The position numbers were made by a program, and so were the translations under genes. Of a DNA stretch of 64,000 nt, positions 53,359 through 61,926 are shown one piece after another (within the stretch, counting starts at the first letter, position 1; the number at the start of each line of letters is the position of its first letter). Under the pieces are notes generated by a model. It searched no databases and was not told the DNA's origin. It was given only the letters and a program-made list of their open reading frames with translations. Origin of the DNA: CADEED01 sp041395625. Lineage in GTDB: Bacteria > Pseudomonadota > Gammaproteobacteria > Steroidobacterales > Steroidobacteraceae. The stretch covers positions 868,001-932,000 of the forward strand of contig JAWLAE010000002.1 in the NCBI GenBank assembly GCA_041395625.1. The letters run 5' to 3'.

Positions 53359-53697
53359 GGCACCTGTCCACGATTCACCGGCCTGCAGTATTCACTCCCT
53401 GACTGCCATGCCGGCCTGTCTCAAGCCACACACGTCGCCGTCCCGAGACAACGCAACTCATTACGTAACACCGCTAGCCTTCGCAGGCGGGAATGAGACG
53501 CGAGTCACATCCCATTTCTGGCCAAGGCTCTAACTACTGCCCTGGGCGAATATGCGTGTACGACGGACAGGGAACCGCGAACTGCGTGACGTCGCTGTGA
53601 TGGCGTCGGCAGATCGAAAACGCCGTACCGGAGATTATTGGATTACGTCGCATGCGCGTGCTGGAGCACCGTGTGCGTCCTGCTGGAGAAACGTGGA
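53359..53697. other. Divergent control region between the two cytochrome operons
   Basis: No gene is seen in these 339 bases. There is a TTACGTAA palindrome at 53461-53468 and a possible ribosome-binding site GGAG about 12 bases before the downstream start. I could not pick a convincing promoter. Confidence 0.5.
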
Positions 53698-56382
53698 ATG
53701 AACGTCGTTCGAACCGATCGAGACACTGGCTGGCGGCAGATTTCCCTGCAATGCTGCCGGCTCGCCGCGTTGTGCGTCGCGGCCGTGCTCGCCGCCTGCA
53801 GTGGCGGCGGTGATGGCAGCATCCAGAGCATCGGCGCCGGCCAGGCTCCGGATCCGGCGACTGTGGACTTCCCGATCTTCTACGTGCAGCGCTCGATTCC
53901 GCCGGAGCAGGACGATCTGCGCCAGATGCGCGACTTCGTTCCCGGCGCAGCCCTTTTCAAGCGGGATCGCGCCTCGCCCAGCGCTGCGGAAACCAACATC
54001 ACGCAACGCGTCACCAACGATCTGCCGTATGACGTCAAGGACGTCGACGTCTCGGCGGATGGTCTGCGGGTGGCTTTCGCCATGCGTGGCCCGCTCGACG
54101 ATGACATGGACGAAGACGAAGGGCCGACCTGGAATATCTGGGAATACGAGATCGCGACCGACACGCTGCGGCGCGTGATTCCTTCGGACATCATCGCCGA
54201 GGAAGGTCAAGACGTCTCGCCTCACTATCTGCCCGATGGCCGTCTCGTGTTCTCCTCGACACGGCAGCGGCAAGCGAAGGCGATCCTGCTAGACGAAGGC
54301 AAGCCGCAGTTCGAAGCACAGAACGAAGCGCGTGACGAACCCGCATTCGTGCTGCACGTCATGAACGCCGACGGCAGCAACATCAAGCAGATCTCATTCA
54401 ATCAGAGCCATGATCTCGACGCGACCGTACTATCGAATGGCCGCGTGCTGTGGACCCGTTGGGACCGCGGCCCCGGGCGCGATGGCATGCACCTCTACTC
54501 GGCCAATCCGGACGGCACCGAGCTCGAGCTGTACTACGGCGCCAACAGCCATGCCACCGGTACCAATGGCACGACGGTGCAGTTCGTGCGTGCGCGCGAG
54601 ATGCTGGATGGCAATCTCCTGGTGCTGACACGGCCCTACACCGACAGTGAGTTCGGCGGCGATCTGACCATCATCGATGCGATCACGTACGTTGAGAACA
54701 ATCAGGCCACGCTCAACAACGCCGGGATGGCAGGCCCCGCGCAGAAACGCGCCACGCTGAACGACGTGCGCACGATCGAGGGCCCCTCGCCCGGTGGTCG
54801 CTTCAATGGCGCATTTCCGCTGTGGGATGGCACCAATCGAATCCTCGTGAGTTGGTCGCAGTGCCGGCTGCTCGACACTGCCGATCCCACTCGCATCGTG
54901 CCGTGCACGAGTGATCGGCTGGCCAATCCGGCCGTTCAGACCGCGCCGCCGCTGTACAGCATCTGGATTTTCGATCCTAAGCAGAACACATTGCTGCCGA
55001 TCATGCAGCCGACCGAAGACGTGATGTACGGCGAGATCGTGGCAGCGCAGCCGCGGCGCGAACCCCGCGTGATCCTCGACAAGCTGGCACCACTCGATCT
55101 CGACCCCGACTTCGTTACCGAAGCGGTGGGCGTGATCGACATCAAGAGCGTCTATGACATTGCAGGGGTCGATACCGCCCGTCGCGTCGATGGCACCCCG
55201 AATGGCACGCCTACTACGATCGCGGCCCTCGCCGATCCGAGACAGGCGACCGCGATCCAGCGGCCCGCGCGTTTCTTGCGCCTCGAGAAGCCCGTCTCGA
55301 TTCCGGATGACGATGTCCGGGATATCGACGGCTCAGCGTTCGGCCCGACGGGCGTGATGCGCGAAATCCTCGGCTACATTCCCATCGAACCGGACGGTTC
55401 TGTTAGGATGAAAGTACCGGCCAACGTGGCGTTCGCCATCAGCATTCTCGACAGCAATGGGCAGCGAATCAGTCAGCTGCATCGCGAATGGCTGCAGGTG
55501 CGACCAGGCGAAGTCGTTACTTGCAACGGTTGCCACAACCGCACCGCACAGAATCCGCAGTCCCACGGCCGCCGGAATCTGTTTCCAGCAGCATATCCGG
55601 GTGCGGCACAAACCGCGGCCTTCCCGAATACGCTCGCCACGATCGTGCCCAATGCCGGCGAAACCATGGCGCAAGCGCGCGCACGGGTCTCCTGCGCCGA
55701 TCCGACCGCCCGTTGCGCATCGATCACGCCGAAAGTGGATGTCGAGTTCGAGGACGTCTGGACCGACCCCGTGGCCAGTGGCCGTGCCGCTGATACCGCC
55801 CTGGCCTGGCGCTACAACGACCTGACAACTCCGAGCCCCACATCGGCGGACTGCAGCACGCGCTGGACCGCAACCTGCCGGATCGTCATTAACTACGAAC
55901 AACACGTCCATCCGCTCTGGTCGACGGCAAGACTGTCGCTAGCTGCAGACGGCGTGACCGTATTGAGCGACCACACTTGTACCAACTGTCACAATACCCG
56001 CGACGCAGCGGGCGTCGCCATGGTGCCGGCCGGGCAATTGGACCTGTCAGATGGGCCTTCTGACGACGTCGCCCTCCAATTCCGGTCTTATCGCGAGTTG
56101 CTGTTCACCGATAACGCGCAGGAAGTTAACATGGGCGGGTTGCAGGACGTCGTCGTCCCCGGTCCGCCGGACGCCGCCGGTAACCCCACGTTGGTGGGCG
56201 TACCGGTTTCACCGACGATGCGCGCCCTGAACGCACGCGGCTCCACCCGCTTTTTCAGTCGCTTTGCGGTGGGTGGCAGCCATGACGGTTATATGAGTCC
56301 GGCAGAACTACGCCTACTGTCGGAGTGGCTGGATATTGGAGCGCAGTATTACAACGATCCGTTTCAGGCTCCGGAAAACTAG
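53698..56382 (+). CDS. HzsA-related lipoprotein with PD40-like repeats and two CxxCH sites
   Basis: A 894-residue protein. It starts MNVVRTDRDTGW with lipobox AVLAAC, then a beta-propeller-like region (about 60-500) with PD40/TolB-like repeats (SPHYLPDGRLVFSSTRQ, NADGSNIKQISFNQSHDLDATVLSNGRVLWTRWD). It contains CNGCH at about 609-613 and CTNCH at about 761-765, and a C-terminal ALNARGSTRFFSRF segment. The composition matches the 'HzsA-related' proteins, distantly like the hydrazine synthase alpha subunit; I infer no hydrazine synthesis because the subunits of that complex are absent. It would lie on the outside of the cell envelope. First gene of the rightward unit. Confidence 0.83.
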   Translation: MNVVRTDRDTGWRQISLQCCRLAALCVAAVLAACSGGGDGSIQSIGAGQAPDPATVDFPIFYVQRSIPPEQDDLRQMRDFVPGAALFKRDRASPSAAETNITQRVTNDLPYDVKDVDVSADGLRVAFAMRGPLDDDMDEDEGPTWNIWEYEIATDTLRRVIPSDIIAEEGQDVSPHYLPDGRLVFSSTRQRQAKAILLDEGKPQFEAQNEARDEPAFVLHVMNADGSNIKQISFNQSHDLDATVLSNGRVLWTRWDRGPGRDGMHLYSANPDGTELELYYGANSHATGTNGTTVQFVRAREMLDGNLLVLTRPYTDSEFGGDLTIIDAITYVENNQATLNNAGMAGPAQKRATLNDVRTIEGPSPGGRFNGAFPLWDGTNRILVSWSQCRLLDTADPTRIVPCTSDRLANPAVQTAPPLYSIWIFDPKQNTLLPIMQPTEDVMYGEIVAAQPRREPRVILDKLAPLDLDPDFVTEAVGVIDIKSVYDIAGVDTARRVDGTPNGTPTTIAALADPRQATAIQRPARFLRLEKPVSIPDDDVRDIDGSAFGPTGVMREILGYIPIEPDGSVRMKVPANVAFAISILDSNGQRISQLHREWLQVRPGEVVTCNGCHNRTAQNPQSHGRRNLFPAAYPGAAQTAAFPNTLATIVPNAGETMAQARARVSCADPTARCASITPKVDVEFEDVWTDPVASGRAADTALAWRYNDLTTPSPTSADCSTRWTATCRIVINYEQHVHPLWSTARLSLAADGVTVLSDHTCTNCHNTRDAAGVAMVPAGQLDLSDGPSDDVALQFRSYRELLFTDNAQEVNMGGLQDVVVPGPPDAAGNPTLVGVPVSPTMRALNARGSTRFFSRFAVGGSHDGYMSPAELRLLSEWLDIGAQYYNDPFQAPEN

Positions 56383-57151
56383 CCTTGCGCTCCTGGTCGC
56401 TTGCGTTGCCCTGTCGCCGATATTGGCGCCGACAGCATATGGCGCACCTAGCGACGAGCAGCGAGAACGCAAGCGCGCGAAGTATCTGCAGCTGTTCGTT
56501 ACCCAGCCTTATCTGGAATTGCGCACGGGGCCGGGGCGCGGCTATCCCGTTACGCAGGTCGTGGCGCGGGACGAGAGTGTCGACGTCATCAAACGCAAGA
56601 CGGACTGGTTCCTGGTGCGCACCGAGCGCGACACGGAGGGCTGGGCCCGAGCTGTTGATATGGCGCGGCTGCGGCAAGCGGACGGCAGTCGTTTTGCGGT
56701 GGACTTCGGTGACCTCACGGGTTTCGCCCGCCATCGCTGGGAACTTGGCATCATGTCGGGCGACTACGGCGGTGCCACGCTGATCGGCGGTCACTTCGCC
56801 TACTCGCTCAACGATTCGCTGAAGATCGACGTCGCAGCGTCCAAATTCCTGGGCAATGCGACCAATGGCGAGAAATACGAAATTGGCCTGAACCACGTAT
56901 TCCTGCCGAACCGACGCTGGTCGCCGTTTTTCGAACTGGGTACCGGTGTCATCAACATCAGCCCGCGTGCGACACTGGTGGCGCCTATCGACCGTACCGA
57001 TCAGACAGGTTACGTCGGTGCCGGCATTCGTTTCTACGTCGCACGCCGCTTCTTTCTGCGCGGTGAGTACCGCTGGAACACTGTGTTCACCAGCCGCGAT
57101 GACAATGAGGAAATCAAGGAATGGAAACTCGGACTCGCCGCATTCTTCTGA
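56336..57151 (+). CDS. SH3-domain plus outer membrane beta-barrel protein
   Basis: A 271-residue protein starting at TTG 56336, overlapping the HzsA-related gene by 47 bases; no alternative in-frame start gives a signal peptide. The signal (RKTSLALLVACVALSPILAPTAYGA) is followed by a bacterial SH3-like domain (about 50-110: LFVTQPYLELRTGPGRGYPVTQVV) and a beta-barrel (about 125-271, ending ... WKLGLAAFF with terminal aromatic). It would bind the cell wall through SH3 and sit in the outer membrane. Its stop and the ATG of the next gene overlap (TGATG). Confidence 0.8.
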   Translation: MERSITTIRFRLRKTSLALLVACVALSPILAPTAYGAPSDEQRERKRAKYLQLFVTQPYLELRTGPGRGYPVTQVVARDESVDVIKRKTDWFLVRTERDTEGWARAVDMARLRQADGSRFAVDFGDLTGFARHRWELGIMSGDYGGATLIGGHFAYSLNDSLKIDVAASKFLGNATNGEKYEIGLNHVFLPNRRWSPFFELGTGVINISPRATLVAPIDRTDQTGYVGAGIRFYVARRFFLRGEYRWNTVFTSRDDNEEIKEWKLGLAAFF

Positions 57152-57873
57152 TGCGCCCGCTCCTGCAAGCGGCCGTCATCGGCGTGCTCGTCGTGGCGCT
57201 GTCGGGCTGCCAGGCGTTGCGCTGGCCGTGGTTCGGTCGTGATCGGCAAGCGGTGGAGCCACTCGAAACCGAGGAGCAGGCCGAACAAGCTGAACTCGAC
57301 GAGCTCGACCGCGCGCCGCCGCGGGTCATCGACCCGCAGGTCGAGCGGCGCACGATCAAAGTACCCAAGATCGACGATGAGAATTTCGAGCTCGGCATCA
57401 CGTACGGTTTTCTGTCGATCGAGGATTTCGGCACGAACCCCGTCTACGGTCTGACCGGTACTTACCATGTGACAGAAGACTTCTTCCTGCGCGCCGACTA
57501 TGGTCGCTCGGAGGCAGGACGCACCAGTTTCGAGACCCTGGGCGGAAACGTGCAGTTGTTGACCGAATCCGAGAGGCAGTTCACGTCCTACAGCCTCTCA
57601 CTGGGCTACAACTTCCTGCCTGGCGAAGTATTCGTTGGTCGCAACATCGCCATGACGAGTTCGTTCTATGTGCTGGGCGGAGTTGGCTGGACCGAGTTCG
57701 CGGGTGATGATCGCCTGACGTACAACTTTGGCGCGGGTTTCAAAGTGCTGCCCAGCGACTGGCTCGCGTTGCACATCGGTGTTCAGGACCGGGTATTCGA
57801 CACGGATCTGTTAGGGCGCACGAAGGTCTCGAACAACATCGAAATGGTGCTGGGTGTGACCGCTTTCTTTTGA
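57151..57873 (+). CDS. Outer membrane beta-barrel lipoprotein
   Basis: A 240-residue protein. I start it at the ATG 57151, coupled to the preceding stop (TGATG); this yields the lipobox signal MRPLLQAAVIGVLVVALSGC. After an acidic linker (EEQAEQAELDELDRAPP) come beta strands typical of an eight-stranded barrel (FFLRADYGRSEAGRTSFETLGGNVQLL; LGGVGWTEFAGDDRLTYNFGAGFKV) ending in terminal Phe. The N-terminal acidic linker could contact a partner in the periplasm. Confidence 0.8.
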   Translation: MRPLLQAAVIGVLVVALSGCQALRWPWFGRDRQAVEPLETEEQAEQAELDELDRAPPRVIDPQVERRTIKVPKIDDENFELGITYGFLSIEDFGTNPVYGLTGTYHVTEDFFLRADYGRSEAGRTSFETLGGNVQLLTESERQFTSYSLSLGYNFLPGEVFVGRNIAMTSSFYVLGGVGWTEFAGDDRLTYNFGAGFKVLPSDWLALHIGVQDRVFDTDLLGRTKVSNNIEMVLGVTAFF

Positions 57874-57889
57874 GTAGTGAGGCCGCGAG

Positions 57890-58399
57890 ATGCAGAGCAA
57901 ACAATTTGGCACCACCCTGGCTCGAACACTGGCACTGGTGCTGCTGGTGGCCACACCGGTCTTTGCGGTGAGCACCTCGGCACCGGCGCCTGGCTTCAGC
58001 CTGCCGACTCGCGGAGGTCAGACACTGAAACTCGCCGATTTGCGCGGCCAGGTGGTGATGATCAACTTCTGGGCGACCTGGTGCGGCCCCTGCCGCCAGG
58101 AAATGCCGCTGCTCGAGAAGATCCACAAGAAGTACAAGCCGCTGGGCTTTACCATGCTCGGCGTGAATGTCGAGCCCGATCCGAAAGCCGCGGAAGCCTG
58201 GCTCGCCAAAGAGATGCCGGTGACGTTCCCGATCGCATTCGATACCGACAGTCAGGTCAGCAAACTCTATAAAGTGGCAGGCATGCCGAGCACTGTGATC
58301 GTTGATCGCAAGGGCAACGTGCGCGTGATCCACAAGGGCTACAAGCCGGGCGACGAGAACGAATACCTCGCGCAGATCCGCGCGCTGGTGAAGGAGTAA
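57890..58399 (+). CDS. TlpA family thiol:disulfide oxidoreductase
   Basis: A 169-residue secreted thioredoxin. Signal (MQSKQFGTTLARTLALVLLVATPVFAV), active site WATWC-G-P-C with C65 and C68, cis-Pro segment KVAGMPSTVIVDRKGNVRVIHKGY. The family reduces apocytochrome thiols or other periplasmic disulfides. The second TlpA-like protein in the window, consistent with maturation of the CxxCH proteins. It is 16 bases after the barrel gene and three bases before the DUF4266 gene. Confidence 0.9.
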   Translation: MQSKQFGTTLARTLALVLLVATPVFAVSTSAPAPGFSLPTRGGQTLKLADLRGQVVMINFWATWCGPCRQEMPLLEKIHKKYKPLGFTMLGVNVEPDPKAAEAWLAKEMPVTFPIAFDTDSQVSKLYKVAGMPSTVIVDRKGNVRVIHKGYKPGDENEYLAQIRALVKE

Positions 58400-58402
58400 G
58401 CT

Positions 58403-58624
58403 ATGCGCGCGGTACTGCTGGCGGTCATCGTGACACTCGGCACCGGCGCCTGCTCGCCGATCGAGCCGTGGGTCAAGCCGTATGAGCGCGAGAACATCGC
58501 TGATCCGATCATGGCCTTCAACCGCGACCCGATTTCCCAGGCCTATATCGATCACGTGTACGAAGTGCGCGAGGCGGCGCGCGGCGCCACTGGCAGCTCC
58601 GGCGGCGGTTGCGGCTGCAACTAG
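58403..58624 (+). CDS. DUF4266 small lipoprotein with Gly/Cys C-terminus
   Basis: A 73-residue lipoprotein. Signal and lipobox (MRAVLLAVIVTLGTGAC), then SPIEPWVKPYERENIADPIMAFNRDPISQAYIDHVYEVREAARGATG, and a glycine-rich C-terminus GGGCGCN. The CxC tail might bind metal or be modified. The family is usually found between TlpA and DUF3570 genes. Position here is identical (three bases after TlpA, 17 before DUF3570). Confidence 0.85.
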   Translation: MRAVLLAVIVTLGTGACSPIEPWVKPYERENIADPIMAFNRDPISQAYIDHVYEVREAARGATGSSGGGCGCN

Positions 58625-58641
58625 GCCCGGACGCGCTACGT

Positions 58642-59844
58642 ATGTCGTCAACGATCTGGTCGCGCCCGCTGCGATTCACCATAAGTCGATGCGCGTCACT
58701 GGCATTGCTCGCGCTGTCAACGCAGTTCGCCGCGGCTACGGTGCTGCCCGAAGAACGCGCTGATGTGATGTACCACCGTTACGACGGTGGCGACGTCACC
58801 GTCGATGGGCCATCGGTGCTGGTGCGCAAGAACATCGGCGAAAAACTTTCGGTAGCGGCTAACTACTATACCGACTTCGTCACCTCGGCGTCGATCGACG
58901 TACAGACCTCTGCCAGCGCTTACGAAGAGACCCGCAATCAGTACAGCCTGTCCGCGGACGTCCTGAATGGCAAGGCGGTCTACAGCCTGGGCTATATCCG
59001 GTCATCGGAAAGCGATTATCAGGCGGATACGGCTTACGTCGGTGTCAGCCAGAGTCTGTTCGGCGATCTGACGACGATTTCCTTCGGCTATCGGTATGGC
59101 AGCAACGAAATTGGTCGCAACGTGGCCGGCGTACTGGATCCGGACTTCAATGAGGAAATGAAGACGCAAGGCTACACGGCGGGGGTCTCCCAGATCCTGA
59201 CGCGCAGCATGATCCTGGCGCTGAATTTCGAAGTTGTCACGGACGAGGGCTTCTTGCGTAGCCCCTATCGGTCGGTGCGGTTCATCGACATCGATGGCTC
59301 GCAGGCTCTGCAGAGTGAGTCCTACCCGAATACGCGCACCAGCAATGCTGCATCGTTGCGTGGCAAGTATTTCCTGCCGTGGCGTGCAGCCGCTGAACTC
59401 GGCCTACGCTATTACACTGACACGTGGGGCGTGCGCAGCCAGACGATCGACGTCGGCTATACGCACCCGCGCGGAAAATGGACCTTCGACGGTCTGGTGC
59501 GCTACTACCAACAGGACCGCGCGGATTTCTACCAGGATCTGTTTCCGCGACGCAATTTTGCCAACTTCCTGTCGCGCGACAAGGAGCTGGCTACGTACGA
59601 CAATGTCACTCTGACAGTCGGTGCGTCGTACGAGTTTCGTATTCCAAGGCTGGCGTGGATCGACAAGAGCTCGGCCTCGATCCGCTACAGCTTCCTGACC
59701 GTGAACTACGACGATTTCCGCGATGCTACCAAGAGCCTCGGCAAGTTCGGGGTACTACCGGATGAGCCGCTGGCACCCGGCGCGGAGCCGCTCTACAAGC
59801 TGGACGCGAGCGTCATGCAGGTGTTCTTCTCAATCTGGTTTTGA
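58642..59844 (+). CDS. DUF3570 outer-membrane beta-barrel protein
   Basis: A 400-residue protein. I start it at the ATG 58642; an upstream in-frame start at 58609 would overlap DUF4266. It has a signal (RFTISRCASLALLALSTQFAAA), then a repetitive beta-strand pattern (YSLSADVLNGKAVYSLGYIRSS; TTISFGYRYGSNEIG) ending VFFSIWF, a typical outer-membrane C-terminus. The family is unstudied, but co-occurs with DUF4266, TlpA and ApbE. Its stop overlaps the convergent ApbE gene by 15 bases. Confidence 0.85.
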   Translation: MSSTIWSRPLRFTISRCASLALLALSTQFAAATVLPEERADVMYHRYDGGDVTVDGPSVLVRKNIGEKLSVAANYYTDFVTSASIDVQTSASAYEETRNQYSLSADVLNGKAVYSLGYIRSSESDYQADTAYVGVSQSLFGDLTTISFGYRYGSNEIGRNVAGVLDPDFNEEMKTQGYTAGVSQILTRSMILALNFEVVTDEGFLRSPYRSVRFIDIDGSQALQSESYPNTRTSNAASLRGKYFLPWRAAAELGLRYYTDTWGVRSQTIDVGYTHPRGKWTFDGLVRYYQQDRADFYQDLFPRRNFANFLSRDKELATYDNVTLTVGASYEFRIPRLAWIDKSSASIRYSFLTVNYDDFRDATKSLGKFGVLPDEPLAPGAEPLYKLDASVMQVFFSIWF

Positions 59845-60870
59845 GGCCGGCGGCGGCTCGAGCCCATCGGAATAGAGTACTTTCTTCTGCGGTGTCACGA
59901 CCACGGCGTCTACGTCTGGCAGCCGGTTGATCAACTCGATGCCCCGCTCAGGGCCTAACACGAACACACTGGTCGACAACGCATCGGTGCGCAGCGCAGT
60001 CGGGCCGATGACGGTGGCACTGCGCAGACTACGCGCCGACACGCCAGAGGCCGGATCGATGATGTGGTGGTAGCGCTGCCCACCCTCGTCGAAATAGCGT
60101 TCGTAATCGCCCGACGTCGAGATTGCTGCGTCGGTGAGTGGCATGCGGAGGAACGAGACGGCTGCGTTGTCGGGATCGCGAATGCCGACGATCCAGGGTT
60201 TGCCGAAGCGGTCGCCAATGATGCGGGTGTCACCGCCTGAATTGACCATTGCCCGATCGAAACCCGCTGCTCGCAGCAGCTCAATGCCCCGGTCCACCGC
60301 ATGACCCTTGGCGATGCCGCCCAGATCCACGCGGGTGCCTGCCTGCGTGAAACGCACGGTGCGGCGCGCACGGTCGAGTTGCACATGCCGGTAATCGATG
60401 CCGGGTAATGCGGCGCTTATCGCGCTGCCGTCTGGGTGCACATGACGCCGGAAATCGTAGAGGTAACCGACGCTCGCATACGTGATATCGAATGCGCCGT
60501 CAGTTTCCCTGGAGTAGTCGAGCGCGGTGGCGAGCAGCTCGAACAACTCCGGATCGATCACTACGGCTTCTTCGTAAGCCCGTTGATTGACGCGCGCGAG
60601 CTGGGTATCCGGCTTCCAGGTACTCATCAGCAGGTCGATGCGCCGCATGTCGGCGAATACCGACTCGATCGCCTGCTCGGCTCGAGCGCGATCGTCGCTC
60701 CACACCTCCACCGCGCAGCGCGTGCCCATGATCGCTGCTTCGCGATAGATCCACTCGGCCTGTGCCTTGTCGGTGCGCATGCCAAACGCGGTTCCCGCGA
60801 GCAAAGTCCACAGCAGTGGCATGACCAGTGGGAACGAAAGCGGGGCTCGCAGAGTCTTTGCGTAGTGCAT
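59830..60870 (-). CDS. apbE: FAD:protein FMN transferase
   Basis: A 346-residue periplasmic ApbE. Signal (PLVMPLLWTLLAGTAFG), then the core motifs: VDLGGIAKGHAVDRG, NSGGDTRIIG, STSGDYERYF, YHHIIDPASG and RTDALSTSVFVLG (metal-binding Asp). The enzyme transfers FMN from FAD to a Thr or Ser of an exported flavoprotein. No target of the NqrC/RnfG type is encoded in the window. The gene is convergent with DUF3570 (15-base overlap), but clearly belongs to the same block. Confidence 0.9.
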   Translation of the reverse strand: MHYAKTLRAPLSFPLVMPLLWTLLAGTAFGMRTDKAQAEWIYREAAIMGTRCAVEVWSDDRARAEQAIESVFADMRRIDLLMSTWKPDTQLARVNQRAYEEAVVIDPELFELLATALDYSRETDGAFDITYASVGYLYDFRRHVHPDGSAISAALPGIDYRHVQLDRARRTVRFTQAGTRVDLGGIAKGHAVDRGIELLRAAGFDRAMVNSGGDTRIIGDRFGKPWIVGIRDPDNAAVSFLRMPLTDAAISTSGDYERYFDEGGQRYHHIIDPASGVSARSLRSATVIGPTALRTDALSTSVFVLGPERGIELINRLPDVDAVVVTPQKKVLYSDGLEPPPASKPD

Positions 60871-60971
60871 CTGGGGATTATGACGATGCGCACCGCAATA
60901 AGTTAGACTGTGCTGCAGTCGGTAACCCTGCTGCCCGGGATGTGGGCGCTGGTATTAAGGAGTTCGTCACG

Positions 60972-61802
60972 ATGATTCGTCGCCTTGCCCCCGTTTTCGC
61001 GCTGTCGCTCCTGGCGTTGATCAGCGCGCCCCAGGTGTTCGCCCAGTCGAGCGCGCGCGAAGAAGCGCGGCTGATCGAAGCAGCCGGGGTGCTCGAAGAA
61101 CTGCGCATGTCACGCGACCAGTTCGTGCCCGATCGGCTGCTCGAACGCGCCTATGGCATCGCCATCATCCCGAACGTGGTAAAGGGTGGCCTCGGTATCG
61201 GCGCGCGCTTCGGCCGCGGCGTGCTGGTGGTGCGCGACAAGGACGGTCGCTTTACCAACCCGGTCTTCATCCAGATTGCCGGTGGCAGTTTTGGCTGGCA
61301 GATCGGCGTGCAGTCCATCGACGTCGTGCTGGTGTTCACCACCCGCCGGGGCATCGAAGGCATCACCGATGGCAAGCTGACGCTGGGCGCCGATGCCGCT
61401 GTGGCCGCCGGCCCGGTCGGTCGTCAGGCCTCGGCGAGCACCGATGCCTCGTTCACTGCCGAGGTGTACTCCTACTCCCGCGCACGCGGCTTGTTTGCGG
61501 GCGTGGCGCTGGACGGGACGGCACTGACCATCGACGGTCGCGCCAACAGGCGGTTCTACAAACAACGTGTGTCGGCATCGGACATCATGAGTGCGCAGGT
61601 ATCGACCGACGCGGATGCGGCGCGTCGTCTGCTGCGCGCCGTGCAGCTCAGCACTGCCTCGAGCACCCCTGCACCGACGGCTGCCCCAGCGCCCGCCGCG
61701 CAGCCTGCGCCGATGGATAGCACGCCACCGCCGTCGGGTACCTCGGAAGCGACGACATTTCCCATGGCCGACCCCGCGCCGGGCGCCGAGCCGCCACGCT
61801 GA
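60972..61802 (+). CDS. SYLF-domain (YSC84-like) secreted lipid-binding protein
   Basis: A 276-residue protein. The ATG 60972 has AAGGAG about ten bases upstream and opens a signal peptide (RRLAPVFALSLLALISAPQVFAQ); the frame is open further upstream without support. The SYLF domain extends to about 185 with RAYGIAIIPNVVKGGLGIGARFGRGVLVVRD and LGADAAVAAGPVGRQASASTDASFTAEVYSYSRARGLFAGVALDG. In eukaryotic relatives this domain binds phosphoinositides; the bacterial role is unknown. A Pro/Ala-rich tail of about 50 residues follows. Monocistronic by spacing. Confidence 0.88.
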   Translation: MIRRLAPVFALSLLALISAPQVFAQSSAREEARLIEAAGVLEELRMSRDQFVPDRLLERAYGIAIIPNVVKGGLGIGARFGRGVLVVRDKDGRFTNPVFIQIAGGSFGWQIGVQSIDVVLVFTTRRGIEGITDGKLTLGADAAVAAGPVGRQASASTDASFTAEVYSYSRARGLFAGVALDGTALTIDGRANRRFYKQRVSASDIMSAQVSTDADAARRLLRAVQLSTASSTPAPTAAPAPAAQPAPMDSTPPPSGTSEATTFPMADPAPGAEPPR

Positions 61803-61926
61803 CGGGCCGCTTGCTCAGGCGCCGGTGGGTGGCCTGCGACATGCCTGCCGAGACCGGGCACCTGACGCGGGTTCCTGACAGGTCGCAGTACCCTCCCCAG
61901 GGTTTGTGCCGCGGTACTGCTGAGAA

